From NCBI RefSeq assembly GCF_023657595.1, contig NZ_CP098323.1, positions 2,938,001-3,002,000 on the forward strand: a DNA stretch of 64,000 nucleotides. Direction: 5' to 3'. This stretch comes from Cytobacillus firmus (GTDB lineage Bacteria; Bacillota; Bacilli; Bacillales; Cytobacillaceae). Positions 17,073 to 25,734 of this stretch are shown here, in pieces. The position numbers and the translations under genes were made by a program. Positions within the stretch are counted from its first letter, which is position 1. Each line of letters opens with the position of its first letter. Under the pieces are notes generated by a model, which searched no databases, was not told the origin of the DNA, and worked only from the letters and a program-made list of their open reading frames with translations.

Positions 17073-17139
17073 GGGCAGTTTGACCCCCGCTTATCCTCCT
17101 TTGAGTCCTCTGAGTCTTGAAGTGGGGGTCATACTGCCC
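17073..17139. other. 20-bp imperfect inverted repeat
   Basis: GGGCAGTTTGACCCCCGCTT pairs with AAGTGGGGGTCATACTGCCC, two mismatches in 20. It adjoins the preceding element and lies just before the terminator of the YwaF-like gene. There is no T-run directly after either arm. Confidence 0.55.
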
Positions 17140-17151
17140 GTTAGACTGCGA

Positions 17152-17194
17152 TAAAAAAAGCCGTAATCCTGCCCGCCAGCAGGATACAGCTTTT
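17152..17194 (-). terminator. Rho-independent terminator of the YwaF-like gene
   Basis: The inner stem ATCCTGC/GCAGGAT with flanking AAGC/GCTT pairs is followed on the minus strand by seven T. It begins at the stop codon of the gene at 17193. Confidence 0.8.
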
Positions 17195-17909
17195 AATTGT
17201 CCCGAACTCTTTTTTGTTCTGCTCTCTGCAAATAATGCATCGGTAAAAAAGTGATAAAAAAGACAAATAGCGCAGCTGCTTCTAGCGTTATATAATACCA
17301 GACACCATTACCAAAAAATGACAGAAGGGTTTTGGTTTCTGTCGGGCTCGCCAAATAGAAGAAATTGGTCCCCAGCAGCAGATTTAAAAAGAAGACTGGC
17401 ACCGCAATCACATTGAGTGTTAAAAAGCCGGTCAGCACCGCTTTTTTCGGCACCCTGTATCCTTCAAACAAAATAAAATATAGTACGGCCAAAGGAATAG
17501 CTGAATGATGAAGAAAGTATTTGATGTAGCGGTAATGAGGAAATTGGTAAACCATATCAGGTGTCACCATGCTTAAAATGGGAGGAATTGTACCAATAAA
17601 ATAAAGCAGCCAAAAAGCCTTTTGATTAGGCTTTAAAAATAGGAAAAGTGCAATAAAAGTGCTCAGGGAACATAACTGGAGAGGCAGATTTGACACATCC
17701 CACTGATTTGTCAGGACCAGCCATACATGATACGTCACTTCACAGGCAAGCAGCGTAAAAAACAGCGTCCATTTCATGATTTTCCGATAAGCCCTGAGCG
17801 CCTGCCTGTAATACACCAGCCACCAGGCCGTAAAAAAGAAAAGAAACAACGTAACCAGATGCATAAGCGAAAATATTTCAAAACCCTGCATTCCCGTTAC
17901 CGAAAACAT
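17193..17909 (-). CDS. YwaF/TIGR02206-like multi-pass membrane protein
   Basis: About 238 residues with seven or eight hydrophobic helices. Conserved features are LPLQLCSLSTF (about 84-94), YFIGTIPPILSMVTPD, RYIKYFLHHSAIPL and PTETKTLL near the C-terminus, matching the TIGR02206/YwaF integral membrane family of unknown function. ATG at 17909 is preceded by GAGGGGTG with 10 nt spacing, preferred over the TTG at 17927. It stands alone with its own terminator. Confidence 0.85.
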   Translation of the reverse strand: MFSVTGMQGFEIFSLMHLVTLFLFFFTAWWLVYYRQALRAYRKIMKWTLFFTLLACEVTYHVWLVLTNQWDVSNLPLQLCSLSTFIALFLFLKPNQKAFWLLYFIGTIPPILSMVTPDMVYQFPHYRYIKYFLHHSAIPLAVLYFILFEGYRVPKKAVLTGFLTLNVIAVPVFFLNLLLGTNFFYLASPTETKTLLSFFGNGVWYYITLEAAALFVFFITFLPMHYLQRAEQKRVRDN

Positions 17910-18035
17910 GATGTCATCACCCCTCAATATTCATTGAAGTGCTGTTTGATTCATTGTATTCACGGCTGGGAAAATTAACACGGTTCATATGCGGAAAAAT
18001 TGAATTGATGACCACTGCAGAAAGGTTTACAACAA

Positions 18036-18078
18036 AAAAACAGCAAAGGAAATTCAAATCCGAATTCCTCTGCTTTGT
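18036..18078 (-). terminator. Rho-independent terminator of the RsbR-like gene
   Basis: Minus-strand arms AAAGCAGAGGAATT and AATTTCCTTTGCTGTTT pair with small bulges and end in TTTTTTTG. It starts 7 nt after the stop codon. Confidence 0.85.
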
Positions 18079-18084
18079 TCAATT

Positions 18085-18927
18085 TTACCCATGCAATTCT
18101 TCAAATGCCTGATACACATTGGCCCTTACCTGAACGCCATTCAGATTAATGCCTAGCGTAACAATCGTCTGTGCTACTTCCGGGCGGATTCCTGTAATGA
18201 TGGTCCTAACGCCGACAAGCGATAAGGCTTCAATTACTTTAAACAGCTGATCTGCAACCATGGTATCGACAATCATGACACCGGAAAGGTCTAAAATTAA
18301 ATGAGTCAGCTTTAGGTGTGCAGATTGTTTTAATGTTTCTTCCATCAGAAGCCGTGCTCTCTCTGTATCAATATTGCCAATTAGCGGCAGGATGCCCACC
18401 CCTTTAGATAGGGGTACAACCGGGACAGATAACTCAAGGAAAGCCTGCTTTGCATTCTCGAGGGTTAACTGATGGTATTGGACATAAGCCATGCTGAAAC
18501 AATGAATGGAATGATCCAGAAGGGGGTCTATCAAATAGACAACCTTTATAACCTCTGATGCTGTCATTTTATGCTCCATCATCGTTTCCTCTAGTTCTTT
18601 CCAGATATATTTCCGATAATATCCCGCATCCTTTAGAGCTTCATCCAAAGGGATTCCGAGCTTAAAGAAATACTTGCCTGTCTCCTTGCACCATTTTTCA
18701 ATCTTGTCCATAGCTTCGTCTTTGTTCTCATGATTCAGCAAAGCTACACCGAACAATTCAATAAACTCAGCACGAATCTGAACAATGAGCGTTTCCATAT
18801 TCTCAGCCTGTACTCTCTCTGTTTCTGTCATTTCGACGTCGCTCATTCGATCCTTATGCAGTTTTTTCGCTATTGTGTCCTTCTCTTTTAAAAGCTTTTC
18901 CCCTAAAAGAAGCATCTGATTGTTCAT
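18085..18927 (-). CDS. RsbR-type stressosome protein with C-terminal STAS domain
   Basis: The 280-residue protein has an all-helical N-terminal non-haem globin-like sensor region (1-150) and a C-terminal STAS domain (about 165-275). The STAS domain shows LILDLSGVMIVDTMVADQ and RTIITGIRPEVAQTIVTLG, where the Thr residues correspond to phosphorylation sites of RsbR proteins. RsbR paralogues build the stressosome with RsbS and RsbT and relay stress to sigma-B. No rsbS, rsbT or sigB is adjacent, so this is an orphan paralogue. A good sigma-B promoter lies upstream. Confidence 0.9.
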   Translation of the reverse strand: MNNQMLLLGEKLLKEKDTIAKKLHKDRMSDVEMTETERVQAENMETLIVQIRAEFIELFGVALLNHENKDEAMDKIEKWCKETGKYFFKLGIPLDEALKDAGYYRKYIWKELEETMMEHKMTASEVIKVVYLIDPLLDHSIHCFSMAYVQYHQLTLENAKQAFLELSVPVVPLSKGVGILPLIGNIDTERARLLMEETLKQSAHLKLTHLILDLSGVMIVDTMVADQLFKVIEALSLVGVRTIITGIRPEVAQTIVTLGINLNGVQVRANVYQAFEELHG

Positions 18928-19338
18928 GTTCTCCCCCTATAGCACCTGGATTTAATCCTTTAATACTGAGTCCGCTTCGTCCTAAACACATCACTTTACC
19001 CGGTTGTTTTATAGAATAAACCTTTGAATAAATTTTTTAGGACTATTTATGATTACCTGCTCCTTTTTCTATAGGAAGAGTACTTGAAGTTATTCCTCCT
19101 GATTAACTACCATTTTGTAATCCCCTCCTGCTTTTTCGCCTGCCTTTTGATTAACTACCATTTTCCTGCACGTACCTGCTTTTTGGTCAACATAAACCGC
19201 CATGACTATCAAAATCCTTCCTTCCCCCCTCATCCCCATCTCAAGCAAATCCCTGCCCCCCACCTCTGTCCGCCCATTTTCACCATGGACACTCACCCGC
19301 CTTATCCCACTCTGAATATAGTGTAGGAGTTAGAGGGG
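18928..19338. other. Intergenic region with degenerate repeats and a pyrimidine-rich stretch
   Basis: This region separates two divergent genes. It holds the sigma-B-like promoter, a duplicated motif TGATTAACTACCATTTT (19099-19115 and 19149-19165, 50 bp apart) within degenerate repeats, and a C/T-rich plus strand at 19200-19270. No credible gene is seen; the minus-strand frame across the repeats is low complexity. Confidence 0.5.
18996..19021 (-). promoter_or_regulatory. Sigma-B-type promoter of the RsbR-like gene
   Basis: On the minus strand GTTTAT, 14 nt, GGGTAA closely matches the sigma-B consensus GTTTAA-N12-15-GGGTAT. It lies about 70 nt upstream of the start codon. Confidence 0.65.
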
Positions 19339-20085
19339 GTGACTAAGATCAGCCATTTATATACTGCCAGCTCCTCCAGCCTGAAGAGTCTAGAAGATTG
19401 GCAGCTGAATGCCTTAGATAAATTTCAAACCAAGATGACCGACAAAGAAAAACCCTTCCCCTGCATCCCTGCAACCATCGGGTTTGCCAAAAATCAGCTT
19501 CGTTATGGATTTGCGGACGATCCAGGAGATTCGGCCACCATCCAGCTGACAGCATCCATCCTGAAAGAATTCACAAAACACTCAAGAGATTACGGAAGCT
19601 ACACTTCACTGATCATTTTTTATAAACATAAGGATAATTTGAGTGTGGAGGAATATGAGCAGCTTTTTTGGGATCAGCTGACTGGGCTGTCTGAAATAGA
19701 TGAAGTGGAGTGGCCAAACGGAATCCCTATAGACCCGCACGATCCGCTTTGGGAGTTCTGCTTTCATGGGGAAAAATACTTTATGTATTGTGCCACTCCT
19801 GCGCATAAAAATAGGCAGAGCCGCCATTTTGATACAATGATGCTTGCCATTACGCCAAGATGGGTTTTGGAGGAGTTCATGAAAAAGGAAACATTTGCAT
19901 CCCGCATTAGAAATCAGGTTCGCAAACGGCTCCAAAAATATGACACTATCAGCATCCATCCTGATCTGAACAGTTATGGCGCCGAAGATAATTTTGAATG
20001 GAAACAATATTTTCTTCGCGATGATGATTCAACCATTTCCAAATGCCCTTTTCATCGCCTGCTGGGGACGTTCAAGCATAAATAG
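19339..20085 (+). CDS. YqcI/YcgG family protein
   Basis: The 248-residue product matches PF08892: FPCIPATIGFAKNQLRYGF (about 40-58), DYGSYTSLIIFYK, WPNGIPIDPHDPLWEFCFHGEKYFMYCATPAH (about 135-165), NRQSRHFDTMML and the terminal CPFH. Haem-dependent N-hydroxylases such as GntA share this family, and the conserved His and Cys residues are present, so an oxygenase role is possible (inference). GTG was chosen because AGGAG lies 9 nt upstream; no in-frame ATG exists in the N-terminal part. It converges on the DUF421 gene. Confidence 0.85.
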   Translation: MTKISHLYTASSSSLKSLEDWQLNALDKFQTKMTDKEKPFPCIPATIGFAKNQLRYGFADDPGDSATIQLTASILKEFTKHSRDYGSYTSLIIFYKHKDNLSVEEYEQLFWDQLTGLSEIDEVEWPNGIPIDPHDPLWEFCFHGEKYFMYCATPAHKNRQSRHFDTMMLAITPRWVLEEFMKKETFASRIRNQVRKRLQKYDTISIHPDLNSYGAEDNFEWKQYFLRDDDSTISKCPFHRLLGTFKHK

Positions 20086-20116
20086 GAGAACAGAAGCGAC
20101 TTCTGTTCTCTATTTG
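20082..20116. terminator. Bidirectional terminator
   Basis: GAGAACAGAAG / CTTCTGTTCTC with a 3-nt loop is flanked by AAATAG and TATTTG, and lies between two convergent genes. Confidence 0.8.
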
Positions 20117-20799
20117 TTTCTTCTATCGATATATAGAGTACCGTCGCGTTGTACTTGTGCAAAGAAAACATCTTCTGCTGAAAGGATATTTGCTTTTTGC
20201 AGTTCCATTTCAAGCCAGCTTTTCTCTAAATGTAATTTAGACAGATTTTCTGAATTGATCTTTCCATCTGAAATAACATCTGTGGGTAATGGAAAGAGAA
20301 CATTTTTTATGCTCTGAATGTTTAAATCCATTTTCGTAACTGGCTGCTGACTCTCTTTTTTCAAAACAGACAGATCTCCGTTTGACTCCAGGATGGCACA
20401 ATCGACATCCTTAAAGGAGAATATATCCTTCTGCCTTAATAACGCCTGAAGCTCATCCAGGTCCACCCTTGCTGTTTTAAGAGCGGCTTCCATAATATTG
20501 CCTTCTTTTATAACAATCAATGGGTCACCTGTTGTAACTGACCTTCCCTGTTTCGATTTGAGGTCGATGATATCCAATGCTACGGTGTAGGCCGTCCAAA
20601 CAATTAGTGCGATTACTCCATCTTTGATGGGGGTACTGTCATCCACGACAAGGTTTCCGGCGATAGACCCGATTCCGATGGCTGAAGCCCAATTGAAAAA
20701 GGTCATTTGCCCAATTTCCTTCCGCCCCATCAGCCGTGCCAGCATAAATAACACCAAAAACGAGATGGTTACACGGAGTATCGTCTCATTGACTGACAT
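20110..20799 (-). CDS. DUF421 (YetF/YdfR-like) membrane protein
   Basis: About 229 residues: three N-terminal membrane helices containing LMGRKEIGQMTFFNW and AIGIGSIAGNL, then a soluble domain with GDPLIVIKEGNIMEAALKTARVDLDELQALLRQKDI typical of DUF421. Relatives include sporulation and membrane-stress proteins of Bacillus; the molecular role is unknown. ATG at 20799 follows AAAGGTGTG by about 9 nt; an upstream TTG at 20820 with its own AAAGG is possible. Confidence 0.88.
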   Translation of the reverse strand: MSVNETILRVTISFLVLFMLARLMGRKEIGQMTFFNWASAIGIGSIAGNLVVDDSTPIKDGVIALIVWTAYTVALDIIDLKSKQGRSVTTGDPLIVIKEGNIMEAALKTARVDLDELQALLRQKDIFSFKDVDCAILESNGDLSVLKKESQQPVTKMDLNIQSIKNVLFPLPTDVISDGKINSENLSKLHLEKSWLEMELQKANILSAEDVFFAQVQRDGTLYIDRRNK

Positions 20800-20881
20800 T
20801 TTAAGCCACACACCTTTCAAGATATACCTTTTTTAAAAGAGCCTTATAACCTCCCTGGAGCAATACAGCCAATCTACAATA

Positions 20882-21448
20882 TTAAGTCAACATTTTTATC
20901 ACTTCATCAGCCGTCACAATCACTGCAAACTCTTTATGCAATGCCGCGAGCTCCAATTCCTGCACAGTCTCCGCCGAATGGACAACTCCCTTATGATCAG
21001 TGATGTCAAAAGCGGCAACCGCATCTGACACCAAATAAGTTATAAACCCTAGATTTCCGCTCATTCTCGTTGTAGTTGATACACAATGCTGTGTGGACAG
21101 GCCTGTGATAAAAACAGATTTGATCTGCTGCTGCCGCAATTGGATTTCAAGTTCTGTGCCGATGAAGGCACTGTTCACATTCTTTGTGAAAACCTGTTCC
21201 CCTGATTTTGGAGCCAGCAGGTCCTTAAATTGGATTCCCGCTTCATTTTTGTGATAAAGAGGCGATTGCGGGTCAAGCGACAAATGCTTTGAAAAGAAAA
21301 TAGGCCACTTCCGCTTCCTCCATTCTGTCAGCAGGCGAAACGCATTGTTTTCAGCCTGGGGATTGTTCCGCTTCCCCCAGTATGGGTCGTCAAATCCCTT
21401 TTGCATGTCCAAAACCAACAATGCTGGTGCAGTAGGAAATCTATTCAT
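20882..21448 (-). CDS. Isochorismatase-like cysteine hydrolase
   Basis: The 188-residue protein carries the isochorismatase-fold triad: Asp in LVLDMQKGF (about 14), Lys in FTKNVNSAF (about 89) and Cys in STQHCVSTT (about 123). Members hydrolyse nicotinamide, N-carbamoyl compounds or isochorismate; the substrate here is not evident. It is followed by an unrelated strand-matched gene pair at 21473-22714 and may be read from the same transcript. Confidence 0.9.
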   Translation of the reverse strand: MNRFPTAPALLVLDMQKGFDDPYWGKRNNPQAENNAFRLLTEWRKRKWPIFFSKHLSLDPQSPLYHKNEAGIQFKDLLAPKSGEQVFTKNVNSAFIGTELEIQLRQQQIKSVFITGLSTQHCVSTTTRMSGNLGFITYLVSDAVAAFDITDHKGVVHSAETVQELELAALHKEFAVIVTADEVIKMLT

Positions 21449-21472
21449 TTCACTTCCCTCCTAAAAGGATCG

Positions 21473-21925
21473 TTAATTTACTCTGGCGACTCCGTTTGCA
21501 AAATGCTCCCAGAGGATTGCTTCAACCTGTTTTCCTTCTTCTTCATGGCAGCCAATAATCAAAATAACCTCAGACTTTACTCCTTTTAACAGCCGCTTAT
21601 TTCTAGTTCTTAGCTTAATAAGTGTGAAATCAATTGCAAAGCCAAGCAGAAATCCAACCGCAGCCCCAATCAATCCCCAATAAATTGGTCCCCATTCCAA
21701 TATAAATCCTCTGCTGGCTCCAACAACTGAGAACATTACCGCCAGTACCATCCCTTTATTTATAAGTGATACTCCATCTGACTTGTGAATTGTGTCAAAC
21801 ATCCCCGGATCCTCCGTCCGGTTATCCAGTGGGACCGAATATATGTCAGTTATCCCCTGCTGTTCCAGCTTCCTGATTGCAAGTTCAAGATAGGGTGAAT
21901 GGTCAAATGTTGCAAATACCTGCAT
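21473..21925 (-). CDS. Hypothetical membrane protein with N-terminal ferredoxin-like half
   Basis: The 150-residue protein starts like a small regulatory or permuted fold (QVFATFDHSPYLELAIRKLEQQG). Two adjoining hydrophobic segments follow (about 57-100, GMVLAVMFSVVGASRGF and WGLIGAAVGFLLGFAIDF, Gly-rich), then a cytosolic tail with VILIIGCHEEEGKQVEAIL. It resembles Bacillus proteins that put a small sensor domain beside a glycine-zipper hairpin. Its ATG abuts the preceding TAA (TAAATG), so it is translationally coupled to the 262-aa membrane protein. Confidence 0.75.
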   Translation of the reverse strand: MQVFATFDHSPYLELAIRKLEQQGITDIYSVPLDNRTEDPGMFDTIHKSDGVSLINKGMVLAVMFSVVGASRGFILEWGPIYWGLIGAAVGFLLGFAIDFTLIKLRTRNKRLLKGVKSEVILIIGCHEEEGKQVEAILWEHFANGVARVN

Positions 21926-22714
21926 TTACTTCACCTTAATGCCTTTCTGTAAATGAAATGAATTTGTTTGATAATACTTTCTTAAGAACTTCTTCTGCTC
22001 GGTATCATATAATTTATTGTTTTCAACAACGTTCATATAGGTATCATAAAGTGTAAAAAAATAAAATGATGGCAAATAAAGCAGCCACTGTGCATTTAAA
22101 ACTTGAGATGATTTCTTAAGTTCTCCTATTAGGAGGTAATGGAATGCTTCGATAAAATGAGAAAAATGGACAAGTACAACCGTCATAACCAATGTAAAAA
22201 AGGCGCCAAAGATTCTATGAATGTATAATTGGCCAAGGCTTGGGATGGTCAACGACCATAAAATAGCGGCTATGGGGTCTCTCTTATCCAGGTAATTGAT
22301 CTCGAATGGTTTTATCACTAATCTCTCTATGGTGCTTGCGTCTTTTTCGTTCAGAAGAAAAATTTTATTCATGTCTACAGTTGTCCGGTAACTATCCCAG
22401 ATGGCGAAAATATATACAGGAATATACAAATGCATGTATCTGATATCTATTACATCTTTTGCTTTTTGAATATCTCCGATGAAGCTATAAACCATGGCTG
22501 AATTCAAATGAATCATTTGGTTTATAAATAATTCCCAAATAACCAGGGAAAAGCCCCTAAGATATTTATTTAACAGCAGATGACCGTAGCCCGGAAATAC
22601 TGCAGACCACATAGCAACTACATAGGGATTTCTCAAATGAATTTGTGAGGTTCCAAAAATACTTAAATACGCAAGCTTAGGAACCGCTTTTTGATTCTTG
22701 TATGTATATGGCAT
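21926..22714 (-). CDS. Hypothetical membrane protein with duplicated TM2/DUF5683-like motif
   Basis: This 262-residue protein has about six hydrophobic helices arranged as two halves. Each half carries a PxxGxLxxxxxxxG signature: FPGYGHLLLNKYLRG (about 40-54) and IPSLGQLYIHRIFGA (about 157-171). This resembles the TM2/DUF5683 membrane hairpin, so it looks like an internal duplication. Both halves are followed by a similar helix ending in an IWDSYRT or LYDTYMN segment. Function unknown. It is coupled to the next gene without a gap. Confidence 0.78.
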   Translation of the reverse strand: MPYTYKNQKAVPKLAYLSIFGTSQIHLRNPYVVAMWSAVFPGYGHLLLNKYLRGFSLVIWELFINQMIHLNSAMVYSFIGDIQKAKDVIDIRYMHLYIPVYIFAIWDSYRTTVDMNKIFLLNEKDASTIERLVIKPFEINYLDKRDPIAAILWSLTIPSLGQLYIHRIFGAFFTLVMTVVLVHFSHFIEAFHYLLIGELKKSSQVLNAQWLLYLPSFYFFTLYDTYMNVVENNKLYDTEQKKFLRKYYQTNSFHLQKGIKVK

Positions 22715-22895
22715 AAATCCACCCCAGCTTTATCTGAAAAAACCATTATTGGTATTTTCCATCAAGAAGGATCTTTTCATACATCTTTCAGAGTCATTTA
22801 GCATTGTATTTGATGAAACTGTAAACGAAAGTTGATATAAAGTTTATTTTCATTTTGTAAGATAATCCTTGAAATTAGTTTTAGGAGGCATTTAT

Positions 22896-25022
22896 GTGAA
22901 AAAACTGCTGCATGGGGTTACAGATTGGGTTTCCACCAAACGGGGAATGTGGATTACGATTATCGGCTGGCTTGTGCTGATGATCGGCTTAAGTGCAGGT
23001 CCGATGCTTGGAGATTATAAAACAAATAATTTCCAGTCGCTTCCTGATGACGCGAAATCCATAATTGCCCAGAATAAAACAGAAGAATATTTTCCAAACA
23101 AACAAGGAACTCCGGGCATCCTGGTTTTCCATAATGAAAATGGCGAGGTTGAAATCGACGAAGCTAAACAGATTCTGGAAGGAATCATGAAAGAAGACAT
23201 CGATGGAGTCAAGACGATTATCGATATCAGCAAGCTTCCGCCGCAAGCCCTCGGTTCTTTCATTTCTGAGGACAAGACTACCTTGATTGTTCCGATGGAG
23301 CTTGAACAGGGCCTTGGCAATGACCAGTATGCAGAGATCAATGATCATGCCTCAAAAGCAGGCAATAAAATTGCGGAGGATCTCGAAAGCACTTCCTTTT
23401 ATATCACAGGTCCAGCCGGTATTGCCGGAGATACGGTCAAGCTGTTCGAACAGGCGGACTTTGTACTCCTGATTGCCACTGTTGTCATCATTCTTGTCCT
23501 GCTTATAGCCATTTACCGTTCACCATTGCTAGCCATCATTCCGCTTCTCGCAACAGTGATCGTCTACCAGGTCGTGAACCAGAGTGTTGCATTAATGGGT
23601 GCCGGCGGACTTGAGATCAATAACCAGACGACCTCCATCATGAGCATTTTGCTGTTTGCTGCCGTGATTGATTATTCATTATTTGTTTTCTCCCGTTACC
23701 GTGAGGAGCTTAACCATTTCGAAAACAAATATGAAGCCATGAAACATGCCATGCGGGCAACCGGCGAACCTGTTTTCTTTGCGGGTGGAACGGTTCTTGC
23801 TGCCATGCTGGTTCTGTTCTTCGCGGATTTCCGTGATTATCAGAACTTTGCCCCGATTTTTGGAACAGCGATGTTTTTTATCATGCTGGCTTCCGTTACA
23901 CTGGTTCCAGCTTTATTCACCCTGTTCGGACGCAAGGCGTTCTGGCCGAAGGTTCCTAAATACGGTGCTGAAACAGAAGTTAAACATAGTGTCTGGGGAC
24001 CCATTGCCAGATTCGTTGTGAACAAGCCCGGCCTCTCAGGAGGAATTGTCGGCATTTTCATGCTCATCACAGCGTTTAATATTTTTAACCTTGTTTATGA
24101 ATTCGACACCGTCAAGAAATTCCCGGAGGACCTGCCATCACGGGTCGGCTATGAAATAGTCGAAGCCAGATATGACAAAGGCGAGCTGGCTCCTTCGACA
24201 CTTCTGGTTGTCAGTGATCAGCAATTGGCTGAAAATGATACAGCAGCGATAAGTGAAAAGCTGCAGGAATTTGATGAAGTTGCCTCTGTCCGCCTGTCTG
24301 CCCTATCAGAAGACGGCAAGGCGGCAAAAATGAGTGTCGCCCTATCCATCAATCCATATTCAAATGAAGCCATATCCTTTATGAAAGATTTGCGTGACGA
24401 CACACCTGAGCTATTAGAAGAAATTGGTGTGGAAGCTGAGTCCTACTATAGCGGGGTCACTCCGAAAATAGTGGACGAACAGGATGTCAACAGCGATGAT
24501 ATAATGAAAATTGTCCTGCTTGAAACGGTCCTGATACTTGCTCTGTTATTTGCGCTAACGAAATCCATCAGGATGCCGATCTATATGATGGCAACTATTT
24601 TGCTCTCATTTGTCTCGGCTTTAGGGCTTGGGATTTTCCTGGTTGATGTATTATTCGGCTTTGAAGCCATCAGTTCGCGTGTTCCTGTCTATTCATTTAT
24701 TTTCCTTGTAGCATTGGGGATTGATTACAACATCATCCTGGTTTCGCGTTTTATGGAGGAAAGGAAGAAACACCGGGTGAAGGACGCTCTTGAAATTTCC
24801 ATCCGCAATACAGGCGGCGTTATTTCTTCCGCAGGCCTCATTCTGGCTGCTACCTTTGCTGCCCTTATGACCATGCCAATCGCGGACTTATTCGTCTTTG
24901 GCTTCATCGTTGCCATGGGAATATTGATTGATACCTTCCTTGTGAGGGGGATGCTGCTTCCGGCATTAATCTTATTTTTCGAAAAAGATAAGGAAACTTC
25001 CCGGGAAAAAATTTCGGAATAG
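22896..25022 (+). CDS. MMPL/RND-type membrane transporter
   Basis: 708 residues from GTG at 22896, which has TTAGGAGG 7 nt upstream; the longer frame lacks a site. It shows the MMPL layout: one N-terminal helix, an extracytoplasmic loop of about 150 residues, five to six helices with the VIDYSLFVFSRYREEL proton-relay segment (about 260-275), and then a second such half with LGIDYNIILVSRFMEE (about 615-630). Homologues export lipids, siderophores or drugs using proton motive force. The two-component genes directly downstream point to regulated envelope export. Confidence 0.92.
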   Translation: MKKLLHGVTDWVSTKRGMWITIIGWLVLMIGLSAGPMLGDYKTNNFQSLPDDAKSIIAQNKTEEYFPNKQGTPGILVFHNENGEVEIDEAKQILEGIMKEDIDGVKTIIDISKLPPQALGSFISEDKTTLIVPMELEQGLGNDQYAEINDHASKAGNKIAEDLESTSFYITGPAGIAGDTVKLFEQADFVLLIATVVIILVLLIAIYRSPLLAIIPLLATVIVYQVVNQSVALMGAGGLEINNQTTSIMSILLFAAVIDYSLFVFSRYREELNHFENKYEAMKHAMRATGEPVFFAGGTVLAAMLVLFFADFRDYQNFAPIFGTAMFFIMLASVTLVPALFTLFGRKAFWPKVPKYGAETEVKHSVWGPIARFVVNKPGLSGGIVGIFMLITAFNIFNLVYEFDTVKKFPEDLPSRVGYEIVEARYDKGELAPSTLLVVSDQQLAENDTAAISEKLQEFDEVASVRLSALSEDGKAAKMSVALSINPYSNEAISFMKDLRDDTPELLEEIGVEAESYYSGVTPKIVDEQDVNSDDIMKIVLLETVLILALLFALTKSIRMPIYMMATILLSFVSALGLGIFLVDVLFGFEAISSRVPVYSFIFLVALGIDYNIILVSRFMEERKKHRVKDALEISIRNTGGVISSAGLILAATFAALMTMPIADLFVFGFIVAMGILIDTFLVRGMLLPALILFFEKDKETSREKISE

Positions 25023-25062
25023 AGTGAGGGTCCCTCCCTATTCCCTTTAAGGAGGCCCTGCT

Positions 25063-25734
25063 ATGAAAATACTAGTCGTAGATGATGATGTTCATATACA
25101 GAAGCTTGTTACGATTCATCTGAATCATGAAGGCTATCAGGTTCTGCGTGCAAATAATGCTCAAGAAGCATTGGCGCTCCTGGAAGAGCAGACGGCAGAT
25201 TTAGCTGTTGTCGATGTCATGATGCCTGGCATGAATGGATTCGAACTCACCAGAGTTTTGACTGACGACTTCGGAATCCCTGTTATTCTCCTGACGGCAA
25301 AGGGACAGCTCAGTGATAAAGAACAGGGCTTCCTATCCGGATCTGAAGATTATATCGTCAAGCCGTTTGAAGTGAAGGAACTGCTTTTCCGGGTAGCCGT
25401 GGTGTTAAGAAGAGCCGAGCGGGCGATGGAAACAGTCGTTAAAGCCGGTAATCTAACCATTGACAGAAAAAGCTTTGAAGTGGAAATCAATCAGGAGACC
25501 ATCCTTTTTCCATTAAAGGAATTTGAGCTCCTGAGCCTGCTTTCGGCCCGCAAAAATAAAATAACACAGAGGGCCGCATTGATCGAACAGGCATGGGGTG
25601 CGGATTATGAAGGCAGCGAACAGACATTAAATACCCACATCAACCGAATTCGGGACCGGTTGAAAAAATACGGGGCAACCGTTGAGATTCAGACCATCCG
25701 CGGCATCGGGTATAAGCTTGAGGAAACGAAATGA
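25063..25734 (+). CDS. OmpR/PhoB-family response regulator
   Basis: The 223-residue protein has a receiver domain with acidic pocket DDD (7-9), phospho-acceptor Asp in VVDVMMPGMNG (about 51), Thr in LLTAKG and Lys in YIVKPF. A C-terminal winged helix follows (about 130-220, ending ETIRGIGYKLEE-like). It lies 40 bp after the MMPL gene and overlaps the histidine kinase start by 4 bp, so the three are likely one unit with feedback on the transporter. Confidence 0.94.
   Translation: MKILVVDDDVHIQKLVTIHLNHEGYQVLRANNAQEALALLEEQTADLAVVDVMMPGMNGFELTRVLTDDFGIPVILLTAKGQLSDKEQGFLSGSEDYIVKPFEVKELLFRVAVVLRRAERAMETVVKAGNLTIDRKSFEVEINQETILFPLKEFELLSLLSARKNKITQRAALIEQAWGADYEGSEQTLNTHINRIRDRLKKYGATVEIQTIRGIGYKLEETK

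Noticed and set aside
19090-19296. 68-codon minus-strand frame
   Set aside because: It translates degenerate repeats (KMVVNQKAG units) and a pyrimidine-rich stretch; no ribosome site.
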